From positions 62,001-126,000 of the forward strand of contig DATIDV010000048.1 in NCBI GenBank assembly GCA_035456105.1: 64,000 nucleotides of DNA, read 5' to 3'. Shown piece by piece: positions 36,124 through 43,655 of this stretch. Source of the stretch: Viridibacterium sp035456105 (GTDB lineage: Bacteria > Pseudomonadota > Gammaproteobacteria > Burkholderiales > Rhodocyclaceae). A program made the translations under genes and the position numbers. Below the pieces are notes generated by a model. It was not told the DNA's origin, did no database searches, and worked only from the letters and a program-made list of their open reading frames with translations. Position 1 is the first letter of the stretch. Each line of letters starts with the position of its first letter.

Positions 36124-37062
36124 TCAGGCGGCCTTCTTTTCGTTTTTCTTGGCGAGATCAGCAAGCACTTCATCGGCGCGTTCTTTCTGCGCCATCGGGA
36201 AACCCAGACGCGCGCGGCTGTCGAGGTAGCTCTGCGCCACGGCACGCGCCAGGTTACGGATGCGGCCGATGTACGCAGCACGCTCGGTCACGCTGATTGC
36301 ACCACGTGCGTCGAGCAGATTGAAGGTGTGGCCAGCCTTGAGGAGTTGCTCGTAAGCGGGCAGGGCGAGTTGCGCTTCCATCAGATGCTTCGACTGCTTC
36401 TCGTGCGCCGCAAACGCGGTCAGCAGGAAGTCCACATCGCTGTGCTCGAAGTTGTAGGCGCTCTGCTCCTGCTCGTTCTGCAGATAGACATCGCCGTAGC
36501 TCAGGCCTTCGGTCCATTGCAGGTTGTAGACGCTGTCGACGCCCTGCAGATACATCGCGAGGCGTTCCAGACCGTAGGTGATTTCGCCGGTGATCGGCTT
36601 GCACTCGATACCGCCGACCTGCTGGAAGTAGGTGAATTGCGTGACTTCCATGCCATTGAGCCAGACTTCCCAGCCGAGGCCCCAGCAACCAAGCGTGGGG
36701 TTCTCCCAGTCGTCCTCGACGAAGCGAACGTCATTTTTCTTCAGATCAAAACCGAGCGCCTCGAGCGAACCCAGATACAACTCCAGAATGTTTGCCGGCG
36801 CAGGCTTCAGCACCACTTGGTATTGGTAGTAATGCTGCAGGCGGTTCGGGTTCTCACCGTAACGACCATCCTTGGGACGACGCGAAGGCTGGACGTAGGC
36901 GGCCTTCCAGGGCTCCGGGCCGATCGCACGCAGGAAGGTCGCGGTGTGGCTGGTGCCAGCACCGACTTCCATGTCGTAAGGCTGCAACAGGGCGCAGCCC
37001 TGCTGGCTCCAGTAAGTCTGGAGACGGAGGATGATTTCCTGAAAAGTCGGTTTCGCGCTCAT
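36124..37062 (-). CDS. glyQ: Glycyl-tRNA synthetase alpha subunit
   Basis: 312 aa from the ATG at 37062, the typical start MSAKPTFQEIILRLQTYWSQ; the longer frame to 37110 has no support. Class II synthetase core: GCALLQPYDMEVGAGTSHTA, RPKDGRYGENPNRLQHYYQ, WGLGWEVWLNGMEVTQFTYF, ITYGLERLAMYLQG. Two bases separate it from glyS. A short open frame opposite it is a shadow. Confidence 0.97.
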   Translation of the reverse strand: MSAKPTFQEIILRLQTYWSQQGCALLQPYDMEVGAGTSHTATFLRAIGPEPWKAAYVQPSRRPKDGRYGENPNRLQHYYQYQVVLKPAPANILELYLGSLEALGFDLKKNDVRFVEDDWENPTLGCWGLGWEVWLNGMEVTQFTYFQQVGGIECKPITGEITYGLERLAMYLQGVDSVYNLQWTEGLSYGDVYLQNEQEQSAYNFEHSDVDFLLTAFAAHEKQSKHLMEAQLALPAYEQLLKAGHTFNLLDARGAISVTERAAYIGRIRNLARAVAQSYLDSRARLGFPMAQKERADEVLADLAKKNEKKAA

Positions 37063-37219
37063 AAGCTCGGTCAGATCGAGGACAGACAACAAAAAATGGG
37101 GCAAAACCACGCAGATGCCGGTTTTGCAAAGCAGTCGATTTTACAGGGATTGTGGCGTGCGCTGCCGATCCTGACGTAATGACGCGCGGAGGCTGGTGTG
37201 TTGGAGAGTCATTTCAGGC

Positions 37220-37248
37220 TTGACGCCTGCGGAGCTCATTTCTATAAT
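37220..37248 (+). promoter_or_regulatory. Sigma-70 promoter for the tRNA-Lys pair
   Basis: TTGACG at 37220-37225, 17-base spacer, TATAAT at 37243-37248. This is a near-perfect consensus, with expected start near 37255, about 50 bases before the first tRNA. Confidence 0.85.
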
Positions 37249-37303
37249 GCTCGACTTGCTGCGATCCAGCGGGAGTGCACGCAAGTGCGCAGTTGGCCGC
37301 AAT

Positions 37304-37379
37304 GGGTCGGTAGCTCAGTCGGTAGAGCAGCGGACTTTTAATCCGTTGGTCGCGAGTTCGAGTCTCGCCCGACCCACCA
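37304..37379 (+). tRNA. tRNA-Lys (UUU)
   Basis: 76 bases. Acceptor GGGTCGG pairs with CCGACCC, D-arm TAGCTCAG...GGTAGAGCA, anticodon loop CTTTTAA with UUU, T-arm with GTTCGAGTC, and encoded CCA at the 3' end. Confidence 0.97.
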
Positions 37380-37463
37380 TGTTGTTAGTGAATTCAGCTG
37401 CAACAAGGTCAAGAAAAGCAAAAAGCAGTACAGAAATAATGTAATATCGCGCCTCTCGCGCTT

Positions 37464-37539
37464 GGGGGTATAGCTCAGTTGGTAGAGCAGCTGACTCTTA
37501 ATCAGTAGGTCGTAGGTTCGAATCCTACTGCCCCCACCA
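37464..37539 (+). tRNA. tRNA-Lys (CUU)
   Basis: 76 bases. Acceptor GGGGGTA pairs with TGCCCCC (one G-U), anticodon loop CTCTTAA reads CUU, T-arm GGTTCGAATCC, encoded CCA. It follows the UUU isoacceptor by 84 bases, probably on one transcript. Confidence 0.96.
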
Positions 37540-37545
37540 GAATGT

Positions 37546-37574
37546 AAAGCCCAGTCCCCGGACTGGGCTTTTTC
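37546..37574 (+). terminator. Terminator of the tRNA operon
   Basis: AAAGCCCAGTCC / GGACTGGGCTTT, loop of about 2-4 bases, followed by TT. It starts 7 bases after the second tRNA. Confidence 0.88.
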
Positions 37575-38249
37575 ATTTCCGCCACCGCGCTTCTCTCCTT
37601 TTGCAAGCCTTCAGGCACTTTCTTCAGACGCGTTGTCTCGCCGCCCGTGGTCGTCGTGGCGTTGTTGCCCGGGTCGGCTGCGCGTACTACCCGTTTCGGA
37701 ACTGCCGTGTGGGTGCCTTGCCAGAGAGGCTGCTCCTGATTGGGGCCAAACAGCGACAGCCATGCGATACCTGATGGCAAACATTCTGCAGATTGCTCTG
37801 CTGTGACAGAAACTGCGACGCGGCGTATCGCTGCAGCAGGCCGACCGAGGTCTAGAGCTGGCTGTGCTGTTCATCATTGCCTATGCTTTCGGGATGCTGC
37901 TCTCACGCAATTGCCTCCGCGAGTTCTTTGTCTGTGCAAAACATTCAGAAGAGGGGGCGTCCCGGCCGCTGAAGCTGGCCCCGACGACACTGGCTGGTGT
38001 CACACTGAGGGTTGCACTGGCCAGCGAGATTTTCGTCGAGTCGGCACGGAACGCGCCGCTGCCTTTCGTAATGACGAAGGCATTTCGTCGGTTTCATTGT
38101 CGTAGCACTGGAGGGGAGGCTCTGCAGAAATGTCATCTGCATGCTCAGGTGCGCGCGAGCATAGGCTTTATGTGATAGCGCCGTGTCCGTGTCCGTTGCC
38201 GTCGCAAGTGCAGTGAAGCAATCCGGGATGTTCATTACGCGGGGGATGA
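37575..38249. other. Gene-poor stretch downstream of tRNA-Lys
   Basis: About 675 bases with several short overlapping open frames but none recognised or well-initiated. The minus-strand frame ending inside the tRNA translates the tRNA antisense (the familiar VGFEPTTY artefact) and then reads a Thr/Lys-rich part (AADPGNNATTTTGGETTRL) without a known match. No copy of the tRNA 3' end or integrase is visible. It could be worn-out foreign DNA, a non-coding RNA locus or plain spacer. Confidence 0.5.
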
Positions 38250-38918
38250 ATGAAGATGACTGACAGTAAACTCGTCGAGCAGGTAGTCAGCGAACCGGTG
38301 CTTAGTCCGGTCGATCGTGTTTCGGAAATGCTGTTCGGTTTGTTCATGGCACTCACCTTCGTCGGTGCAGTGGCGGTTGCTGAGGAAACGGTCGATGTGA
38401 TGTTCAAGGCTGCCTTGGGCTGCAACCTGGCTTGGGGGTTGGTGGATGCGGTAATGCACCTCGTTCGTACGGTGACTGAGCGCGGTCGTTCTCTCACCTT
38501 GGTGCGTGGCGTGCGCGAGGCCGCAGATGCGGCGACGGCTAACCGGCTCATCGAGAATTCATTGGCACGTCCGGTTGCCGGGCTGGTCTCGTCCACGGAG
38601 ATCGACGCGATACGCGGGCGCATCATCGCCTTGCCGTCAGTGCCTGCACGGCCGACACTTTGCTGGAACGACGTGCTCGCGGCCCTCGGCATCTTCCTGA
38701 TCGTGGTTGCGTCGACCTTTCCCGTCGTGCTGCCTTTCCTGTTCATTCAGGATGCCAAACTTGCGAATACCGTTACGCGCGCCATCGCGCTGACGATGCT
38801 GTTTCTGGGAGGGCTTGCACTCGGGCGTTTCGCCGGTTACGGCAGTTTGAAACTGGGTTTCATGATGGCAGGGCTGGGTACGCTGCTTGTCATGGCCGTC
38901 ATTGCACTGGGAGGCTGA
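38250..38918 (+). CDS. VIT1/CCC1-like integral membrane protein
   Basis: 222 aa. Four to five hydrophobic segments; the first (ILFGLFMALTFVGA-like, MLFGLFMALTFVGAVAVAEE) and the residues GCNLAWGLVDAVMHLV resemble the vacuolar-iron-transporter/CCC1 family. C-terminal helices are LGIFLIVVASTFPVVLPFLF and LTMLFLGGLALGRFAGYG. The classic VIT ligand pattern is not complete, so transport of iron or manganese is only suggested. A run of G precedes the ATG at 38250 closely; 38256 is an alternative. It overlaps the next gene by one base (TGATG). Confidence 0.65.
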   Translation: MKMTDSKLVEQVVSEPVLSPVDRVSEMLFGLFMALTFVGAVAVAEETVDVMFKAALGCNLAWGLVDAVMHLVRTVTERGRSLTLVRGVREAADAATANRLIENSLARPVAGLVSSTEIDAIRGRIIALPSVPARPTLCWNDVLAALGIFLIVVASTFPVVLPFLFIQDAKLANTVTRAIALTMLFLGGLALGRFAGYGSLKLGFMMAGLGTLLVMAVIALGG

Positions 38919-39583
38919 TGCAGATGTCGCGCCAATTGTCGGGCCCATATAGGCACTCACGCGCAGCTGTCGCTGCACTCATGCTCATGGCGAGCTTCGC
39001 GGCTGAGGGCGAGGAGAAGCAGGAGGCTGCCAGCGCTGAGTCCCCTTGGAGTTTTTCGCTGACGGCCTATCCCACGCATGTTCGCGACGGGGAGAGCTAC
39101 ACGTCCGCGATCGCGCTGGTCGATCGCGGCGCCCTGCATCTTGAAGCCCGTTACAACTACGAGGCGATCGGCGCACGCTCCGCCTTTGTTGGCTGGAGTT
39201 TCTCCGGTGGTGAAAACGTCACCTGGATGATACGACCCCTGCTCGGCGGCGCATGGGGGGAGATCAGCGCTTTTGTTCCCGCTGTGGAAGCCAGCGTGGG
39301 CTGGAAGAAGCTCGACTTCTATGTCGAGGCCGAATACGTGCGCGACAACAAGCTTGAAGACGACAGCTACACCTATGCGTGGAGCGAGTTGGGCTATCGG
39401 CCCTGGTCCTGGCTGCGTGGCGGCGTCGCTGGCCAGCACACGAGGGTCTATGGGGGCGACCGAGATGCCCAGTTTGGCCCCTTCCTCCAGGTCACCTGGA
39501 AGAAACTGACGATTGGCGGTTACTGGTTCAATCCGGGGAGCCATGAGCAGGTTTTTGTGGGCTCACTGGGCGTGGCTTTCTGA
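38918..39583 (+). CDS. Exported beta-rich hypothetical protein
   Basis: 221 aa. A signal peptide (SRAAVAALMLMASFAAEGEE) is followed by alternating strands rich in aromatic residues (FSLTAYPTHVRDGESYTSAI, LDFYVEAEYVRDN, FLQVTWKKLTIGGYWFNPGS) and a C-terminal Phe (VGSLGVAF). This is typical of an outer-membrane beta-barrel of eight or so strands. The start at 38918 shares a base with the upstream stop. Probably functions with the VIT1-like protein, but how is unknown. Confidence 0.6.
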   Translation: MQMSRQLSGPYRHSRAAVAALMLMASFAAEGEEKQEAASAESPWSFSLTAYPTHVRDGESYTSAIALVDRGALHLEARYNYEAIGARSAFVGWSFSGGENVTWMIRPLLGGAWGEISAFVPAVEASVGWKKLDFYVEAEYVRDNKLEDDSYTYAWSELGYRPWSWLRGGVAGQHTRVYGGDRDAQFGPFLQVTWKKLTIGGYWFNPGSHEQVFVGSLGVAF

Positions 39584-39662
39584 AGTGGAGCCTCTTCCGC
39601 ATGGCGTGACCGGCAGCAAGGAAAAGCGCTACTCTTCGGCGACCCATCTGCGGAGTCGCAAC

Positions 39663-40040
39663 ATGTCACATGCCAAGTCGTCCCATACGAAGTCACGTGA
39701 AGTGGTGCTCGCCATCAACATGACCGACGAACTGTTGCAGGGCCTCGACAAGCTGCGCGAGGCCTGGCGGCGGGATCCGGCGTCCTTGCGCAAGGGCCTG
39801 ACCTGCACCGAGTCAGCGGAAGGTGAGTTCGTGCTGGCCGCGTCGGAATCGGCTTTCGTCACTTTGCCGGGAGCCTGCGTGATCTCCGGCGTCGGCGCCG
39901 TGCAACTTCTCGATGACGGACCCACCTTCGAGGAGGGCGCGCATTCGCGCAGCCTGATCCTGCGTTCGACACCGGAGGGCTGGCGCTTCTCGGTCAAGTT
40001 CGTGCCGCCCATCGTGCGTGAGAGAAATGCCCCTCACTGA
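39663..40040 (+). CDS. Hypothetical cytoplasmic protein
   Basis: 125 aa, not recognised. Starts MSHAKSSHTKSREVVLAINM, a Ser/Lys-rich head, then a compact Leu/Arg-rich body ending FSVKFVPPIVRERNAPH. No signal peptide or membrane helix. It lies 79 bases after the exported protein and 44 before the FUSC gene on the same strand. An ATG at 39513 lies inside the upstream gene. Confidence 0.5.
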   Translation: MSHAKSSHTKSREVVLAINMTDELLQGLDKLREAWRRDPASLRKGLTCTESAEGEFVLAASESAFVTLPGACVISGVGAVQLLDDGPTFEEGAHSRSLILRSTPEGWRFSVKFVPPIVRERNAPH

Positions 40041-40084
40041 ACGCTCATGCAAACACCGAAAAATCGCCGCCGTATCCAATACGC

Positions 40085-42265
40085 ATGCAAATTCCTCTTG
40101 CGTTGAAACGTCTTTTTAACGCCTTGCCGGGCTACGCCATCGGCGGCATTTGTGTGGCGCTGGGTGTTGGACTGGTGCAGTTGTTGGTAGGCGCCTGGGC
40201 AGGCATGGCGGCGGCTTTCGCTGCGAGCACCGGGGCGATTTACGCCAGTCTTGCAGACATGCCGAACACGCCTGACCGCGCCTGGCGCCGCATCCTGCTG
40301 GCGGCGATCATCGGCTGTGTCTCCGCAGTCCTGATCATGGCACTGCGACCTTTCCCGATCGCCTTGGGCTTGCTGACGGCGGCGTTGGGTTTCGTGCTTG
40401 CCATGGCGTTGGCATGGGGGCCGCGCGGCGGGCCCCATGCTTTCGTCGGCATTCTGGCGCTGGTGTTCGTCATGGGAGCGCCCGCCGTGACTGACGCGCT
40501 GGAGATGGCCGAACTGGCGGGCAAGATCGCACTCGGCTCGGCCATCTATTTCTGCTGGGCAATGAGCGTGTCCCGGTTGTTGCAGGGGCGCTATCGTCGT
40601 CTGGCACTGACTGAAGCCTTGGCCGCCACGGCCTTGTTGTTGCGTAGCGTGGCCAATCAAGTCAGCACGCCACCGGCACAGACGGCGCAGAGCACGCTCT
40701 TGCTGCGTACCGTGATCAGGCATGAGACGGTGCTGGCCGAGCGTCTGCAGGCCGCGCGCGATTTCATTTTTGCAGCGCCCGTCAGCGAAGAGGTGCGACG
40801 CCAGATCGGCACGCTGCTGCGTCTGCTCGACTTGCGCGACACGCTGCTGGCCAGTCAGCTCGACATCGGTTCGCTGCCGGACGATGCGCCCGGCATGCAA
40901 TTGCGCGCCGCACTCGCCGCGCATCTGGCGGGCATGGCGGCGATGCTGGAGGAGGTCGCCGAGGCGCTGCGTTTCAATCTACCCGTGCCCGCCAGCAATG
41001 CGCATGCGCCTTACGAGCAGGTCGGCCTCGATGCCTTGAGCACGCTGGCTGAATTGCCTGCGGGCGACGGGCATGTCCTGTTGCCCGCCCTACTTGGTCG
41101 CGCGCGTCATATGTCGGAGGATGTGGCGCAGCTGCAAGCCTGGTTGCGTGGTGAGGTGGCTGGCACAGCGATGGCGTCGGACGAGTTACGCCTGTTCGTC
41201 TCGCCTGAAGGCTGGCCGCTTGCTGCCTTGCGTGCGCATGCGCATCTGAAGTCACCGATTTTCCGTCATGCCGTGCGCGTCGGCCTGGCGCTGGGCTGCG
41301 CTTATTTCATCTCGCTGCATCTGCCGTGGTCCTCGCACCCGCACTGGCTGGTGCTGAGTGTGGCGGTCGTGCTGCGCGGCAATCTGGAGCAGACCTTGTC
41401 ACGACGCAATATTCGCGTGCTGGGCACCGCGCTTGGTTGCTTGCTGACCCTCGTCCTGATGCAGCTTCACTGGCCGTGGTTTTCGACCCTGACGTTTCTT
41501 GTCGCTGTGGGTGTGGCGAATGCCTTCGTTACGGTGCGCTACCTCGTCACGGCCACAGCAGCCACGACAATGGCATTGCTGCAGATTCATATGCCGGAAA
41601 CGGGTGTCGCCCTGGCGATTGCCGAACGGCTGGCCGATACGCTGCTGGGGGCCGCACTTGCCTGGGGGTTCAGCTACGTGCTGCCGTTCTGGGAACGTCG
41701 CAGCCTGCCGATGGCAGTGAATCGCGTGAAGCAGAGCTTGCTGCGGCTCGGCGAACAGGTCATGCGCTGGCCGGAGGCTGGCGTCTCCGATCTGCCACTG
41801 CGCCTCGCACGTCGCGATGCCTATGACGCGATCATTGCTTTGGCTGGTGTGGCACAGCGCACAGGAGCCGAACCAAAGCAGGTGCAACTGCCCACGGAAA
41901 CGCTGGCCGATCTGCTGGCCGAGACCCGTCTGCTGCTGGCTAATATGGCTTCGACGCGGCTCTTGCTGACGCGCCGTGCGGCAGATCTCGAGCGAGCTGA
42001 AGTGCAGCCTTTGCTGGAAAACGCGAATCGTCAGATGCAGCAGGCGCTGGCCGTAAAGGAGGCTGGAACAATAGCGGAAAACATTGCTCCCGGATTGCCA
42101 CCGGATGATGGCGAAGAAGGGGACACCATGCTGATGGATAAAGGCGCGCGGCAGCCTGCCGCAGAACTACTGCCATGGCTGCAAAGACGTCTCGACCGCT
42201 GCGTGCTGACGGCACGGCAATTGGCGCATCTGGGCAATTGCGTGCAGCAGCGAGACGCTGATTGA
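40085..42265 (+). CDS. FUSC-family inner-membrane protein (YccS/AaeB-like)
   Basis: 726 aa. Two blocks of five or six membrane helices (about residues 15-155 and 395-520) surround a long cytoplasmic helical region, with a C-terminal soluble tail, the fusaric-acid-resistance/YccS arrangement. Visible blocks are ALKRLFNALPGYAIGGICVA and SHPHWLVLSVAVVLRGNLEQ, followed by RRNIRVLGTALGCLL, the family's second-domain pattern. Likely an efflux component for aromatic acids or similar compounds. No periplasmic adaptor gene is adjacent, which is unlike AaeAB pairs. Confidence 0.85.
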   Translation: MQIPLALKRLFNALPGYAIGGICVALGVGLVQLLVGAWAGMAAAFAASTGAIYASLADMPNTPDRAWRRILLAAIIGCVSAVLIMALRPFPIALGLLTAALGFVLAMALAWGPRGGPHAFVGILALVFVMGAPAVTDALEMAELAGKIALGSAIYFCWAMSVSRLLQGRYRRLALTEALAATALLLRSVANQVSTPPAQTAQSTLLLRTVIRHETVLAERLQAARDFIFAAPVSEEVRRQIGTLLRLLDLRDTLLASQLDIGSLPDDAPGMQLRAALAAHLAGMAAMLEEVAEALRFNLPVPASNAHAPYEQVGLDALSTLAELPAGDGHVLLPALLGRARHMSEDVAQLQAWLRGEVAGTAMASDELRLFVSPEGWPLAALRAHAHLKSPIFRHAVRVGLALGCAYFISLHLPWSSHPHWLVLSVAVVLRGNLEQTLSRRNIRVLGTALGCLLTLVLMQLHWPWFSTLTFLVAVGVANAFVTVRYLVTATAATTMALLQIHMPETGVALAIAERLADTLLGAALAWGFSYVLPFWERRSLPMAVNRVKQSLLRLGEQVMRWPEAGVSDLPLRLARRDAYDAIIALAGVAQRTGAEPKQVQLPTETLADLLAETRLLLANMASTRLLLTRRAADLERAEVQPLLENANRQMQQALAVKEAGTIAENIAPGLPPDDGEEGDTMLMDKGARQPAAELLPWLQRRLDRCVLTARQLAHLGNCVQQRDAD

Positions 42266-42276
42266 ACAGAGCTTAC

Positions 42277-42297
42277 TGACGACTGGACGCGTCGTCA
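42277..42297. terminator. Weak hairpin between convergent genes
   Basis: TGACGAC / GTCGTCA with a 7-base loop and no T-run, midway between the FUSC stop and the carbonic anhydrase stop. It may act as a terminator for either. Confidence 0.35.
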
Positions 42298-42315
42298 CAC
42301 AAGACTCGATCCTGC

Positions 42316-43056
42316 TCAGTTTTCTTCAAGCTTGCGGCCATTCAAGGGCTGTACCGGGCGTGCGTTCATGCTGTAGAGCTTGCGAAAGGCCGCGATCTGC
42401 GCTTTTGACACTTCGAGTGGCTGCTTCAGCACCTGCCAGCGAACACCTTCGCTGCAAGGGGGCGTGGTGAGAGAGCCGATGTATTTGAAGTAGCCGCGTT
42501 CGGCCGGTAGCAGCGCGGCGGCACTGAAATTGGCGCCGAGTGTCGTTTTGCCGCCTTCCGTGTGCGGCAGGTTTTTGAAGATGGGGGCGAGCGCTGCGTT
42601 GGTTTTCCCTTCCTTGAGCATCACGGCAACAACCGCCAGATTCTTGTCGGCGCTTTGGTGCACCAGATGCGCCTCCATCGGGTACGCCTTGCCGTTGATC
42701 TTTTCCTCGCTTGGCGTGTGGAAGTGGAACTGCACGAGCTTGTACGGAACCCCGTCGAGGTTCAGTACGCCACCCTCGGCAAGATTCACCTGGATGGTAT
42801 GTCCGTTGTTGACGATCTCGGCGCCGCTGTCGGGGTACTTGAAATCAAGCGCGGGCAAGGCGCTTTTTTGCGCACTGCGGATGTCGATGGGGGATTGCTC
42901 CTTGCCGAGTTTGCAGGTTGCAAAATCGGCTTCCATGTCGCCCCATTTTGCGGGCCCGTGTCCGCCGCCATACCCCCAATGCGGTGCGTGCTCAGCTGCG
43001 CTGGTGGCGTATGCAAGAGTAAGCAGAAGGCTGGTAACTGCAGATCGCAATTTCAT
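42316..43056 (-). CDS. Periplasmic alpha-carbonic anhydrase
   Basis: 246 aa. Signal peptide MKLRSAVTSLLLTLAYATSA is followed by WGYGGGHGPAKWGDM, QSPIDIRSAQ, Zn ligands in QFHFHTPSEEKINGKAYPM and EAHLVHQ (with the second-shell Glu intact), and SLTTPPCSEGVRWQVLKQP. This canonical enzyme interconverts CO2 and bicarbonate in the periplasm. The start at 43056 is chosen because AAGGA lies about 9 bases upstream; 43065 is too close to it. Confidence 0.93.
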   Translation of the reverse strand: MKLRSAVTSLLLTLAYATSAAEHAPHWGYGGGHGPAKWGDMEADFATCKLGKEQSPIDIRSAQKSALPALDFKYPDSGAEIVNNGHTIQVNLAEGGVLNLDGVPYKLVQFHFHTPSEEKINGKAYPMEAHLVHQSADKNLAVVAVMLKEGKTNAALAPIFKNLPHTEGGKTTLGANFSAAALLPAERGYFKYIGSLTTPPCSEGVRWQVLKQPLEVSKAQIAAFRKLYSMNARPVQPLNGRKLEEN

Positions 43057-43176
43057 GATGAGCATCCTTTGTAATGAGTGAGCACTCCTCCGGCGTGTTG
43101 TCGCATGCACCGGTGCCTGGCCTCACGGGTTGCCGCAGGGGGGGCCGTGCCAGGCATCGGGAGCAGTGGTATTGCA

Positions 43177-43256
43177 TCAGGCCATGATGCGCACGCTGCC
43201 ATCCACATACATCGTGCTGCCGGTCAGTCGCGGAAGGTACAGGTAAAGCCGGGTTC
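43177..43256 (-). pseudogene. Remnant of the fabI 3' end
   Basis: Reading leftwards, codons 43230 to 43177 give RLTGSTMYVDGSVRIMA and a stop; 15 of 17 residues match the end of the intact FabI at 45906. Just upstream, GGC TTT ACC TGT ACC TTC matches the FabI block GFTCAF, but the roughly 20 bases for LATPYAR are missing and the frame is broken. It is in the same orientation as the real gene and lies beyond ybdD-cstA. It is non-functional. Confidence 0.8.
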
Positions 43257-43268
43257 GGCAGCCGCGAT

Positions 43269-43655
43269 TCAGCATGGGCAGCGGCTACCTCCCGGGCGGC
43301 TATCGCTGGGGTAGCGGGCTTCGAGGCAGTAGCGGTAGAAGGCTTCGCGGGTGAGCGGGGTGGCTTCGGGGTGGCGTTCGCGCATGTGGGCGAGGTAGTG
43401 CTCGTAGTCATGAACGCCGACCATGAGGCGGCAGGTCTGCACGACTTTTTTCGCGGCGTCTTTCATGCCGGATAGCCAGTCCGATCCCAGGCTGAAGCGC
43501 TGAAAATCCTCCGCGCTCATGGGGATGCCATCGGGATTTGTGGTGTGCTGCTCCGCGACGTAGCGGTCGTAAGCGACTTGCAGGGATTCAGCGCTGTCCG
43601 TCCGCGCGTGGTGATGGCGGGCGGCGGAAGGGAGGAGAAATCCGAGGTCAAGCAC
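43269..43655 (-). CDS. YbdD/YjiX-like (DUF466) protein with a duplicated motif
   Basis: 128 aa against about 65 for the usual family. The C-terminal half (about 64-128) fits YbdD: VVQTCRLMVGVHDYEHYLAH, then a C-terminal SRCPC. The N-terminal half repeats the core: residues 29-54 (YDRYVAEQHTTNPDGIPMSA...) align gap-free with 84-109 (YEHYLAHMRERHPEATPLTR...), 8 of 26 identical. The GTG at 43655 overlaps the cstA stop by 8 bases with GAGG before it. ATGs at 43520 and 43466 could give short forms. YbdD is the small partner of CstA-family peptide/pyruvate transporters. Confidence 0.75.
   Translation of the reverse strand: MLDLGFLLPSAARHHHARTDSAESLQVAYDRYVAEQHTTNPDGIPMSAEDFQRFSLGSDWLSGMKDAAKKVVQTCRLMVGVHDYEHYLAHMRERHPEATPLTREAFYRYCLEARYPSDSRPGGSRCPC

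Noticed and set aside
37502..37780. Minus-strand 92-aa open frame ending in VGAVGFEPTTY
   Set aside because: The tail is the antisense of tRNA-Lys, a well-known false protein in many annotations. The rest has no recognisable family or ribosome site.
37304..38249. Prophage or integrative element inserted at tRNA-Lys
   Set aside because: No integrase, no duplicated tRNA 3' end and no phage gene found within the window.
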